Positions 48,293 through 59,812 of a stretch of 64,000 nt of DNA are shown one piece after another. The notes under the pieces are model-generated. The model saw only the letters and a list, made by a program, of their open reading frames with translations. It had not been told where the DNA came from and did not search any database. Each line of letters begins with the position of its first letter. Position 1 is the first letter of the stretch. Source of the stretch: Pleodorina starrii (taxonomy: Eukaryota; Chlorophyta; Chlorophyceae; Chlamydomonadales; Volvocaceae); assembly GCA_030267565.1 (NCBI GenBank), contig BRXU01000046.1, positions 496,001 to 560,000 of the forward strand, written 5' to 3'. Both the position numbers and the translations under genes were made by a program.

Positions 48293-48949
48293 ATGCGGTC
48301 GGGAAGCAGCAACTGGTCTTGCATGCACGCGTTTAGGGCCTTTGCTCGGCCAACTTCCCAACCAGCGGCCCTCTTGGCCGACGCTGCACCTGCCCTAGAC
48401 GCCAGCTTGGGATGCTCAAACCGCCTTACCTTTCTCCAATTCTGGGCGCTGCCTGCCAACTGTCGACGCTGGCTTGGCGGCACCGCGGGAGCAAGGTCCC
48501 CCGAATTCACCTCCCCCGCCGCCGCTGCGGGCCAACCGGCGCGGAACGGGCCATCCGCACAGCAGTTCCCAATTGACCGCAACCGCCAAGCCCTGCATCG
48601 CAGCACCCAGCCTCGCAGCGGCGTCGGGCCGGCTACTCCCGGCGTCTTCCATTTCCGTGGCAGCAGCCCGCGCAACATCACCAGCGGTGGGGCCGTCAGC
48701 AGCTGCCTTCATGCAGACTTGAGCAGCGGCAGCTGCGCCCGAGGGGGAGCCGCCGAAGGCGGGCCCTGTGAGGCCGTGGGCCGCAGCAACCTAAGCAGCG
48801 GCAGCAGCAGCAGCGGCAGCAGTAGCACTGGCGGCGGCACTGGCGCCACTCTCAGCCATGGCAGCGGCGCCATTGCCAAAAGCAACAGCGGCGGCGCCGG
48901 CGGCATCAGCGAAGGCGTCGGGGGTAGCGGCGGCAGCAGCAACGGCGGG

Positions 48950-48981
<32 letters not shown>

Positions 48982-51900
48982 GGTCAGCCCTCCCGGCGGC
49001 GGCGGCCTGGCCTCCTCACCGCCTTCTTGCCATCAGGCGGCGCACGGTACCCGGCAGGCAGAGACCGCTGCTGGGCACCCAGCGAGCACAGCCCGCTCCG
49101 AAACCCCAGTACTGTCCTCACCACCACCACCACTACGACCACCACCACCGGAAGCGCCGGCACCGCCGGCACCTGCGTCGGCTTCAGCTCCAACAGCCCC
49201 AACGCCAGCAGCGGCAGCGGCGGCGGTTGCAGCAGCGGCAGCACCACGAATGCCTCCAGTGCCAGCAACACAACCACCACCACAAGTGCCGGCGCCGGTA
49301 GCAGCATCAGAAGCTTCAGCAGCACCAGCACCAACACCACCAACACCACCATCGCAACCAGCAGCCCCAGCACCACCACCACCACCACTGCCACCACAGC
49401 CACCGCCAGCAGCACCAACACCAGCAGCAGCGGAGGCCTAATCCCCATCAGCACCAACACCAACAGACTCTACGCCCCCAGTAGCACTACCAGCAGCAGC
49501 ACACCCCTCGCCGCAACCACCACCACCAGCAGCAACAACACCAGGTGCTTCATCGCCACCACAACCACAACCACAACCACAACCACAACCCGCAGCAGCC
49601 GCCGCCGCAGCAGCAGCAGGCCCGGAGGAGCCGTACAGCAACATTTGGCTGGTCCGGTGCACTCCTTTGGATCCGCCCATGGATACCGCCTACCCCACCC
49701 TGCCTCTGTTCGCAGAGGCAGTACGGCAGCAGGCCGCCTCGTGAAATGGATGGGTGTGGCGTATTCGTACTCGGACCACAAGCGAACATTGGATCACTTG
49801 AGGGTGTGTATGCCGAGAAAGCACCACACGGCCCTGATGCGTTTTCGGCTGGGACGTTGGGACTTGGATGTGTCAAGGTTTGCACGGGGACCGGGTCGGA
49901 AACCGCGCGCGGAGAGGATATGTCGGGTGTGCCACGGCGGGTCGGTAGAAGACGAGTTGCACGTATTGATGGAATGTCCGGGCTATACGCCATTACGAGA
50001 GGCAATAGGCTTCCCTATGGGTAGCAGCATGGTGGATGTGATGGGGACCTTTGACCCGGCGAAACTGGGCAGTCTCTTATCCCAGATTCAGAAAGCGCGT
50101 ACCGAGCTGCTTGGTAGCTAACCATACGGCTTATGTTGTCTTAAAGTGCGCCCCTTGACGGATAACCGTTGTGGGGGGACGCATGTTACCAGCCATTTTG
50201 GCTCGTACACATGTAATGCCTCATGCCTCACGTGGCACCCGGTCATCATCAGCACTGCCATGAACCACGCAGTCAAGGTGGGTGTGAAGGCGTGACTGCG
50301 CTTTCGCGCGCCAGGTGTGGATGTATGGGACGTACAGATGTACGGCACGGTGTTGGGTATGTCGAGTACGGCTCCCGAACGGGTGCCGTGTGTTTTGGGG
50401 CGGAGAAGTCGTCGGGAAGCCGGTGCGGGGGGCGGGGGGCAGGGGCGATCCAGCGCACGTGTGCGGCGTTGCGGGCCCGGGTGCAGTGCCGTTACCTTGC
50501 AGTACCGTGCCGTACCAAGTAGCGTCCGTCGTCCGTGTGCCGTGCATCGTGATGCACTACGCCGCCGCACGCATTGGTACAAGGCCCACCGCCAAGTTTG
50601 GCGACGGCAACCGCCATATACACGTTCCGTCACCTTTGTGGAGGTCTGGAGCCCACTGTAACAACAACGGATAACAATAACGGATAACAATAACGGATAA
50701 CATTAACGGATAACAATAATGGATAACAATAACATCAACGACCACATCCGTTCCCGGCAGCTCAAGGCCGCGCTCCACCGACACGGCCCATCGCACGGCG
50801 GCGGCGCCGCCGCCGGCAGGGCAGGCGGTGGCGGCGGCAGCGACGGCGGCAGTAACGCCGCTGGCGCACGGGATGCGAGCGCGAGTGCGTTGCCGTCCGG
50901 CAACATGGAGGCGGTTTTGCGGGCTACTCTGGATCGCCTGTACGACGCCTTCCTGCCGCACGTGCCGAGCGTCACCGACCCACGGTTCATCACGAACGCG
51001 CTGTGGGTTTGCGCCAGGACCGGGCACTGGGGCCCCAACGGCGGCGCCCTGGCGGCGGCGCTGCTGCAGCGACTACGCGGTGATGTCGACGTCGACGGCG
51101 GCGGCGGCGGCGGCGGCGGCGGGTCGATGTTGGAGCAGCTCGACGGCGTGGGACACAGCGTCCTGTGGCGGGCGCTGTCGATGTACGACACATACGGCAT
51201 GCAGCAGCAGCAGCATGCCATGCATGCCAAGGCACACGGAGCTCCGCCGCCGCCGCTGCCCGCGGCGGCGGTGGAGGCCGCGGCGGCGGCGCCGCCGGCG
51301 GCGCCCGGTACGGCAAGCGCCGAGCAGGTGGCGGCGCCCGGCGGCGTCGTTCTGGGTGTCTTGCGGTGCTCCGCGGCGGTTATCAAGGAGCGCCTGGCGC
51401 GGGGGCTGATTCAGGGGGCTGACGACGAGAAGGCTCTGAAGCTTCGGGTGGGCCTGGGCCGGGATGGAAAGGAACGCTGGCAGAGCGAAGTGACGAACGC
51501 GCTTGCCCGCGAAAGCTGCACGCACCCCGCGCGCGTGGGTTCCTTCTACCTTTGCCTGTTTCTGATCCTGGTTCCGGTTCCGGTCATTTTTGATATAACA
51601 GGAGCTGTGTGCCTTGCCTTTTCCGAAACAAAACGGCACGGGGCCTGGGGCCTGAAGCCCTGGGGGCGCTACCGGTAACGCGCGCCGCTACAGCACGCGG
51701 CGCCGCACGGGCGTGCTGCGGCCTGCGTGCTGCGCTGACGGTCGACCTCTGCGTCTCTTTCTTTATTATCATCTCCCGAAACGAAAAGCAACGCGACATT
51801 TTGCGTTTGCTGCAGCTGCCGTGTTGACATGTTGTGCCGCACTGTTATCGTTGATTTTTTTCCGAGGGCGGCCCCCGACCCCCGACCCCCGTTCATTTTG

Positions 51901-54900
51901 TTCCGAGGGCGGCCCCCGACCCCCGACCCCACGACCCCACAAAGCCTGACGAAGCCTGACGACGAAGCCTGATGACGGCGACGGCCGCTGAGGGGCCGCT
52001 TCTCCCCCCGGCCACCCTGCCGCCTCGCCCCTCCCTCGACCTGACCGGTGCGCCTGTCGCCTCGCCGGGCCGCTGCAGGACCTGAGCAACATCCTGCGCG
52101 GCGCGGCTCGTCTGGGCTACTCGAGCGACCCGTGGTTCATCCAGTCGTTGCTACAGAGCATGGGGACGACCCCGGGGCCGCACAACCCGCAGGTGGACTG
52201 GGGGGGGGGGGTACTGAAAGATGAGAGGGGGGAGGGGAAGGGGAAGGGGACGGGACATTACTTGCTCGCTCGCTGACTCGCTCGCGGACAATCGCTGACG
52301 ATCGCTCGCTCGACGTCGGCACACAGGACATTGCGGAGACGCTGCAAGCGCTGGGCAAGCTGTACGGCACCGTGCGGGAAAAGGAATGCAGTACGGCACC
52401 GTTGTGGAACGGCAACGACCCCGTCGGCGAAGGTGACGGGGTCGGCACGGCGGCGGCTGTGTCGGCGGCGGCGCCGGCTGCGTCAGGGCGGCTGCCGCCG
52501 GCGCTGGCTTCCCACGTGCGTGCTCTGGCGGGACAAGCACTGCGGACGGGACTCGACCAGTTCAGCCCGCCGGTGCGGTACCATGTCGTACTTGTCGTAC
52601 TACGTCGTACCGTGATGAGTGATGCAGCCCCAGCCCCAGGCGCCGTGCCCTGCGCGCCTGGGGTCGCACGGGCGCCGCCAAGCGCTTCGAACTTGCCTGT
52701 CGAGTTTGTCCAGGTTCGCGCTCTGACCACTTTCGGCTCCGCCTTCGGGTTCCGTACTTGGCCGCCGAGGGAGCGGGCGGGAAAACCGGGGAATCCGCCA
52801 GCCGGCCTTCATGCGCAAAGCCCGCCTGCCTGATTTGCCCGCAGCCAACCACATGGGATCCATCCCCCTTTTCCCTTCGCTGCGTTTCTGCTTCCCCTTT
52901 CCTTTCCTCCACCTCCACCTCCTCCTCCTCCTCCTCCACCTCCCCCAGGTCACTCTCAGGCATTCTACTCACTGACCCCGCCCGCCTCCCCCGTTACCGT
53001 TCACGGGCTCCGCGGCTTCACGGCCTACACGCCCCCGAAGATCTCGGCGCCGGCACGCCCACTCGCTCTTCTCCCCTGGCTGTGTTTTCGACCTCTGTTT
53101 CCCCCTTTTGTTCCTCCCCCTGACTCGACGCCGCCCCAGGCGCTGTCCAACCTCGTATACGGCCTGGCTCTCCTGGGGCTGAAAATGGGCCACCCGGGCA
53201 CCGCCGCGGAGGCGACACGGACGCCGCCGCCGCTGCCGCCGTCGCCGCCGCCGCCGGTGGCAGCGCAGCCGTCTGGCGTCTCCACGACGGCACGCAGTCT
53301 TGGCCCGGCACAGCAGCTGCAGCAGCAACTGCGGTCACCGCCGCCACAGCAGCAATGGCAGCCGCGGGCGAAGGATACTGAGGATCAGGATCAAGGTACT
53401 ACTGAGGCGCTTCCGCTCGACCCGGATGCGGCGGCGAGGTGGTTCGTGACCCACGTGGCGGACCGCATCACGTATCGGTTGCAGGTGGGGGCGGGTGGGT
53501 GAGTGGGTGGGTTGGGCAGCATCTGCCGGAGAGTTTTGCCAAATGCGCCGCTCTCCCAAGGAACAAACCCCCCCTTTGCTCCTGCTCTGTGCCCCCTCTC
53601 CCACACGGAAATTACTGACACACAAACACACACACAGACACCTGTTTACCCCTATGAGCTATGACCCTAACACTCCCCCCTTACCATATGCATCAACGTT
53701 GTCCCCTTACCACCCCCTGCCTTACAAGATACACCGCGTGCCCCCTGCCCTCCTCCCCCATTATGTAAGACAGTAAGAGGGGTTACCTTGGGGCACCACC
53801 ACCCTGTATCTGGTTCGCCCCTCCTGCCCTTCCTCCCCTTCCTCCCCTTCCTCCTTCCCTTCTTCCTTCCTTCCTTCCTCGACTCCCTCCCTCCGTCCTG
53901 CTGCTGCTGCTGCTGCTCCCTCCAGACGGACCCCTCAGCCTGGGCCCCACAACCCATCAGCAACGCGATCTGGGCCCTCGCCACGCTCGGCCACCTCGAG
54001 CAGTCGGCCTACGCGGCTGCCGTACATGCTGTACTGGCGGGCGGCTGCATGGCGGCCGTCCGCAAGGAGGCAAGTCTGTCTGTCCTGCAGGGTCGGGCGG
54101 GGCCGGGCCGGGCCGGGCAAAATCCTCTGCGCCTCCGTTTGCGGCCTTCATGGCCGTCCGGGCGGCCAGAATTGGGTCGAGCGCTATCCGCTGCTGCCAC
54201 CCGACAGTCACCCGAGCTGGGCATCCATGCATGCATGGATGCATGTGTAGGCCTGCCGTGTATATCATGCATGCATGTGTGGATGTGTGGATGTGTGTGT
54301 GTGGATGTGTGTGGGATGGTGGTGGCGGTGGGTGTGGGTGTGGGGAAGGGCGTCTCCATCACCATCGTTGCCCCGTTGCGCCAGCAGTCCCGGGACGGCT
54401 CCTGCAGTCCTGCTCTCCTGCAATCCTGCCAAGCCTCTGTTTTGCCCCTCACCGTTTCCCCCCTGGACCCGCTGTGTGCCGTCCGCCCCTTCTGTAAGCC
54501 TGGCTCCTGAGCATCCGCGGGATAAGCCTCTGCTGCTCACACCCCTTCCCCTTTCCCTTCTCCCTTCCCCCTAATCACTCCCTGATTCCCCTTCCCCCTA
54601 ATCACTCCCTGATTCCCCTTCCCCCTAATCACTCCCTGATTCCCCTTCCCCCGAACGCTCCAACCAATCTCCAAGACCTGGGCGATGTTCCTCTGGTCGC
54701 TCGCCCAAGTGGGGCACCAGCCCCCCCTGGAGCCGCTGCTGCGCCACCTGCGCGCCGCAACGCCGGACGGACCGCCCTGCCGCCCCTCCAACGCGCCGGC
54801 GCTGCCGCCGCTGCTGTGGGCGCTGGCGTCGCTGGATCTGTACGACAGGCGCATCGTGGACTGGATCTCGGGATCCGTACGGCAGCACCGCGCCGTCGGG

Positions 54901-57761
54901 ATTGGTGGAGCCGGCGGCGGCGCGCCGGCGGAAGCGGCGATGGAGCTGCCGGCGGCGGTGATGGGGGGCCTGAAACAGCAGCAGCAGCAATACCGGCAGC
55001 AGTATCGGCAGCAGCAGCAGCACCGGCAGCAGCAGCAGGAGGAGGTCGCGGGTTGCTTGTGGGCGTTGGCGGCGATGCCCGAGGGTGCTCTTGTACGGCA
55101 CGCGCAGCTGGCGGCGGCGCTGGTGGAGGCGGCGAACGGCCAGCCGGCGCAGGCGTACGGCAAAGCATGAGTCGTTGCGCTCGACCCCGCCCTCGGTCTC
55201 GAGCTCTCGACCCCGTGTGCTGCGCTGTGCCGCTTTCCTGTGCTTCCCTGTTCTGTGCTGCGCTGTGCTGCGCTGCCTGCCTGCGCTGTTCCACCCACCC
55301 AAACCTGCCCTGGCTTCACCCCCACCTCCACCTCCACCCCTACCAGTAATCCAGCGTTCCTTTTGTGCTGTCGGGGCTGTGTGTCTGTGTTGGTCTCGTG
55401 CTGTCGTGTGCCGGTCTGTCTGGGGTTGGTCGGGGGCGACGCGGCCGCGCACTTTTGTTTTATTTCTGCTGGAGATATCAGGTAATCCTCAGGTAATATC
55501 CCAGGTAACTGCGTTGCGTTCCCTCGTCCCGGGCCGCTTTAATTACCCCCCCTCCACACACCCCCCGCACCCCCACCCTCAGCGCACTGACGCAGCTGTG
55601 GACGGCTCACCTGGAGCTCCAGGCAGCCGCCGCAACCGTCGCAACCGCCAACGGCCAACGGCCAGCCGTCAACCGGGACGAGCAGCAGCCCTCCACCGCC
55701 AGCGCCGCTGAGGGGCAGGGAGACCCGCCTCACGCCACAACCCCCGCCACAGCCCCCGCCACAACCCGCACCACCACATCCGCAGAGGGCGGTGCGGGGC
55801 CACATATCGCCGAGACCGCACCGACGGCAGCAGCGGCGGTGGCGCCAGCGGCAGCAGCGGCGCCGGCAGCGGCAGCGGCGGCAGCAGCCTCGGAAACGGC
55901 TCCAGCGGCTCCACCGGCGGCGGCGGTGGCGGCGGAAGCCGCGCCGGCGGCTGCGGCGGCGGCTCCAGCAGCCGCTCCGGCGTCGGCGACGCCGAAGGCG
56001 CTGCCGCAATTGAGCGATGAGCTCGTGGCCGCTGCTCGTGCAGCCGTTCTGGAGAAGGAGCAGGGGCAGGGACAGCAGCAGCAGCGGCAGCAGCAGCGGC
56101 AGGGTCAGCAGGGGCAGCAGCGGGGCGCTTCCCGGCGGTGCATTGAGGCAACCGGCTGGAGACCCGCGGTGCTGCGGTGCCTGCGTGGCCTCATGAGCCA
56201 GCAGCAGCAGCAGCAGCAGGCCGCAGCAGCCAAGCGCAGCCAAACGCAGCAGCAGCGCCAGCAGGAGCAGCAGCAGGGGCAGCAGAGGCAGCAGGAGCAG
56301 TGGGAGGTGCAGCAGGCGTACCGGTACCAGCAGCAGTCCCACCAGCAGCAGTCCCACCAGCAGCAGTCCCACCAGCAGCAGTCCCACCAGCAGCAGCAGC
56401 CTCGGCAGCGGCAGGTCCAGCAGCGGGTGCAGGAGCAGGAGAAAGGGGAGGACTGGCGGCAATGGGAGCGGAGGCAGACCCAAAAACAACACTGGGAGGG
56501 CGAGGCCCGGGAGCGGCCTGGGTGGCGGGTCGAGCCGGCGGCGGCGGCGGTGGCGGCGGCGCAGGAACAGCTGCAGCACCGCTACCCCTACCACCATCAC
56601 CAGTTTCACCACCATCACGACCAGCAGCAGCACCACCGCCAGCAGCAGCACCAGCAGCAGCAGCAGCACCAACATCGGGAGGGGACAGCGCAGCGGTGGG
56701 GCCAAGCGCCGACCCTTGTGGAGCGAGAAAATGGCCACTCGGCGCGCCGGCGGCTGCTCCAGGACGTTGAGGCGGGGACGGGCACGCACGCGGGCCGCCG
56801 CGACGACGACAGCGACAACGACACGGCAGGCGGGGTGGTGGCTGGGAAGGCGCCGTGGCTCCGCGGCCACAATGAGACGACGGAGGGGAAGCGGAAGCGG
56901 CACAGGGAGGAGGGCGAGGAGGGCGAGGCCGGCGAGGAGGAGGTGGCGGTTGTGCAGCCGCAGCGGCCGCCGCCGGTGACGCTGCCTCCCCGAGTGGACT
57001 TGATGGAGCGAATATGCCGCCTCTCCGAGCGCCGCGCCGCCGGCCTGCAGCGGGCGGTACTGCGGCGCCTGCAGCCACAGCCGCAGCTGCATCATCAGCA
57101 GCAGCAGCTGCATCATCATCAGCAGCAGCCTGACGGCCACCGCGGCATGTGCGGTGGTGGGGCTGGTGCGGCGGAGGCCCAGCACAGGCGGGCGTCGTGG
57201 ACGGGGGCGCGGGAGGGCGAGCGGCGGCAGCAGGAGGGGCCGGAGGAGCGGCGGCAGGGGCAGCGTGGGCGAGGGCAGGGGCAGGGGCTGGAGGAGAGTC
57301 ATGGGCGCGGAGGGAGGAGGAGGACTCGGGGAGCGCAGGAGGCGCCTGGCTTGGCGGCGGTCCGCGGCAGCGATGGTGCCGCGGGTCGTGCTGCGGAGTT
57401 CCTAGACTCCGGTTATGGGGGTGCCGCCGGCGCCGGCGGAGCCGGCGCCGGTGCCGCCGATGCCTCTGTCCGGATTTTGGAGGTGGAGCAGGACCATCTG
57501 GTGGCGTCGCTGGGCTTGTGGGTGGGTGTGCGCGTGCGGCTGAGCGACGGGCGGGAGGTGGTTTTGGAGCTGGAGGGCCCCGGCAGCTTCTTCCGCAACA
57601 GGGTGCGGCTCCGGCGCCCCCACGCGGCGCTCCGAAACCGTCAGCTGGCGCGGGTGTTGGGGCGTGGGAATGTGCAGCGGGTGGCCTATTGGGAGTGGGA
57701 GGGGCTGGGCAGTGGCGCGGCGCAGCGGGCGTTCCTGTGGCGGCTGCTGCGGCTGTTGTGA
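48293..57761 (+). CDS. OPR-RAP organelle RNA-binding protein, with one in-frame stop
   Basis: Eight exons are predicted: 48293-49720, 50761-51447, 52079-52192, 52327-52572, 53140-53484, 53926-54069, 54676-55154 and 55583-57761 (1874 codons). The N-terminus (MRSGSSNWSCMHAFRAFARP) looks like an organelle presequence. Octotricopeptide-type helical repeats follow: DLSNILRGAARLGYSSDPWF, ALSNLVYGLALLGLKMG, ISNAIWALATLGHLEQSAYA, AMFLWSLAQVGHQPPLEPLL, PPLLWALASLDLYDRRIVDW, CLWALAAMPEGA. The last about 100 residues are a RAP domain (VVLELEGPGSFFRN, LRNRQLARVL, YWEWEGLGSG). Such proteins bind chloroplast or mitochondrial RNAs to control stability, splicing or translation. Long Ala, Gln and Pro-rich stretches lie between. 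Intron 6 uses a GC donor (GAG|GCAAGT). Frame 1 is broken once by TAA at 49439-49441 yet remains coding afterwards, to EPYSNIWLVRCTPLDPPMDT; this is a nonsense change, an unseen small intron or an assembly error. A LINE lies in the first intron. Confidence 0.82.
49742..50745 (+). mobile_element. 5'-truncated LINE (non-LTR retrotransposon)
   Basis: The element starts within the ORF (KWMGVAYSYSDHKRTLDHLR) and runs in one open frame through HTALMRFRLGRWDLDVSRFA and the knuckle CRVCHGGSVEDELHVLMECP to a TAA stop at 50119-50121. About 540 bp of 3' UTR follow and end in a tandem tail of about six 13-bp units (ACGGATAACAATA type) at 50662-50745. The intact frame suggests recent insertion. It lies in sense orientation between two coding pieces of the OPR-RAP gene, most simply within the intron 49721-50760. 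No target-site duplication was obvious. Confidence 0.8.
50662..50745 (+). repeat. 13-bp tandem tail of the LINE
   Basis: Repeated CGGATAACAATAA units with a few changes form the 3' end of the LINE, as in LINE families that end in a short tandem repeat instead of poly(A). Confidence 0.85.
54572..54652 (+). repeat. 27-bp tandem repeat, three units
   Basis: Three near-perfect 27-bp units (AATCACTCCCTGATTCCCCT plus a C/T run) lie directly upstream of the acceptor at 54675 in intron 6 of the OPR-RAP gene. The core is the reverse complement of the minisatellite core at 12166-12250. Confidence 0.9.
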
Positions 57762-59812
57762 GCTCGCGATGGGGTTAAGGAAAGAAGATTGGTACCGCAG
57801 CGAAGGGACGGGGATGGGGTTGGGGCGCACGTGGGGGCGCGCGCGGGCGTGTACCGGTTGCTGGCGCGGTTGCGGTTGCGGTTGCGAGACAGGGGGACCA
57901 CCGGGTAGGCTCTATGAGACAGGGTGGGCTTGGGGCGTTGTGGGACATGGGGCGTTGCGGTTCGTGCAACACGGTTGCGGTTCGTATGCGCATCGGGGTT
58001 CAGGTTTGGAAGTTTGATTACCTCCACCCCTCAGGAGTGGGAGTAGAGTGGGAGCTGCTGCGGTGGCAGAAGACTTGTTTTGGAGGTGTGGCGTTCCGTT
58101 GCGTTCCGTTCCATTGTTGGGCTCTGGCTGCTGCGCCAGTGCTAAGATGTGCCGGGTGCTAGGGTGGCCGTCCCGTACGGCCAGGTACGGCAAATTGCCG
58201 AATCGGCACAAATTCCGCAAGCAGTCGGAATCCTGCCCCAGGACTCTGCACGCTGAGCCGCTCCACACAACCTGCAATATGTCCAGTCCCACTGTCCCAG
58301 ACTGGAGCTGCCATACGCGCCGAATCCCTCTACCACCAACCAACGGCAATTAGCACTCCGTGTACGAAACCTACAAGAACTTTGTAAAAAATTGAAATAA
58401 AAATTACTATATCGCGTGCCGCCATGAGCTGCCAGGCCGATGGAGTCTCAGACAGGCCGCTGCAAAGCGCTTCACAGTAACCACTACAACTCCTACTGCT
58501 ACGGTGTCGAAAGCTGTGCCTAACTGCCCCCACGAGTCATGCCTCCAGCTCCTTCAGACCTTGACCTTCTCGCATGACCTGTAACACCTGAATACTGAAT
58601 CGACGCGTGCGCGTGTGCGCCAGGGTTCTCCACCCCGATTCGGACCCGGACATTTTGTGAGGACCTAGTCCGATCCTCGTACGTACGAAGCATGTCAGGC
58701 CGCCACGGAGACGTGCGGGTTCGCGTTTTGAAGGTTTTCCCGGTGTTCTGTAACACACCGTTTCTGTCTGTCAGGACAGGTGACTGCCTGTACTGGCTAC
58801 ACGCGCATGCAAGGGTTGAAGAAAGGGTAGACCGTGAGCGACAGCAAGGAGGCGGGAGCCGAGGTGGGAAAGCCGTATGGACATGCGCCTCCGTCCCTTC
58901 GCTGCGGCATGCGCGCGCCGCGACGGCTGCAGGATGTTTGTGATGTCGGGCGGCTGCGGAGGCAACTAAGGCAACCGACCGACACTACACGCACTATTCG
59001 CGTCTATCTGCACCCGCCTTCCCGCAACCACAAACGCTGGCCTCGTTCCACCGCGGCGCCGGATAGACCAGATCAAGGGTAACGGTCACACGACGTGGGC
59101 CCAACAGCAACAGGTCCACTGAAAATTGAACGCGCATGCGAAAATCCTCCAACGCCAAACCAAAGACCGAAGTCACCAAACGCAGCGTCTTGAACACGTC
59201 CAGCTTGCGCTGCGCCACATATGCAGACACGGTTGCACTCTGCACTCTAAACAGCAAGCTACGCCAGAGGATTTTGTGTGCGGTTACGCTGGACGCTCAA
59301 ATGCAGTCGTCCACACAGCGACAACACTTGTGTGGTCAAAGACACGCTAGGCCTTTCGTATTTCGACTACGAATACATTATGCTCCATGCAAGTTGAATG
59401 GGGTATGAACGCCCAGAGCGCCGCGTGGACCAGTATGTGTAAACGAGTCTACACACCTTCAACGTTTGCGTCTTAGCTTGAAACTATCACCTGTTATATC
59501 TTTCAGTCGCGTCACGTTGGTAAAAAAACATACTGTGACATATCACAATTGCAACGCCGTACGTTGAAAAATGCTCCGTTCGCTCCGGCGCCAGGAGCTT
59601 ACGGCATTTCTCGGCCATTGGCCATTGCTTACTGAAGTCTTGAAACTTTCGCACGCCAATAGCCGGGAAGCCTGGCCGTCGTCTGGTTATAATTAATAAC
59701 TATGCATAACTGGAGACCCAGCAGGAGGCGCGCCCTCGCACATATGTTCAGATGTTACCAAAAACCTCACTGCTGCTGATGACTTTGCGGGCGTAGCAGC
59801 CCAGGCGTGTCG
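57762..59812. other. Intergenic region between OPR-RAP and channel genes
   Basis: Two kilobases with no supported gene. A TGTAA word for the OPR-RAP gene is at 58383-58387. An R1-like fragment (CCGCAGCG with flanking purines) is at about 57776-57810. The part after 59350 is AT-rich and should hold the channel-gene promoter. A minus-strand open frame at 58994-59257 lacks an ATG and a recognisable domain. Confidence 0.5.
58383..58387 (+). promoter_or_regulatory. TGTAA poly(A) signal candidate
   Basis: Volvocine-type TGTAA word about 620 nt after the OPR-RAP stop, the first such word seen downstream. Confidence 0.45.

Noticed and set aside
48984..49463. Minus-strand Leu/Val-rich frame that looks membrane-like
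   Set aside because: Created by reading the antisense of Pro/Ala-rich repeats of the first OPR-RAP exon; hydrophobicity is an artefact of codon composition.
55539..57302. Long minus-strand open frame (587 codons), Leu/Pro/Arg-rich
   Set aside because: It is the antisense shadow of the Gln/Ala-rich last exon of the OPR-RAP gene; the plus strand has the RAP domain and in-phase splice sites.
58994..59257. Minus-strand frame with VSAYVAQRKLDVFKTLRLVT
   Set aside because: No ATG and no family recognised; possibly an old element fragment, not enough for a gene call.
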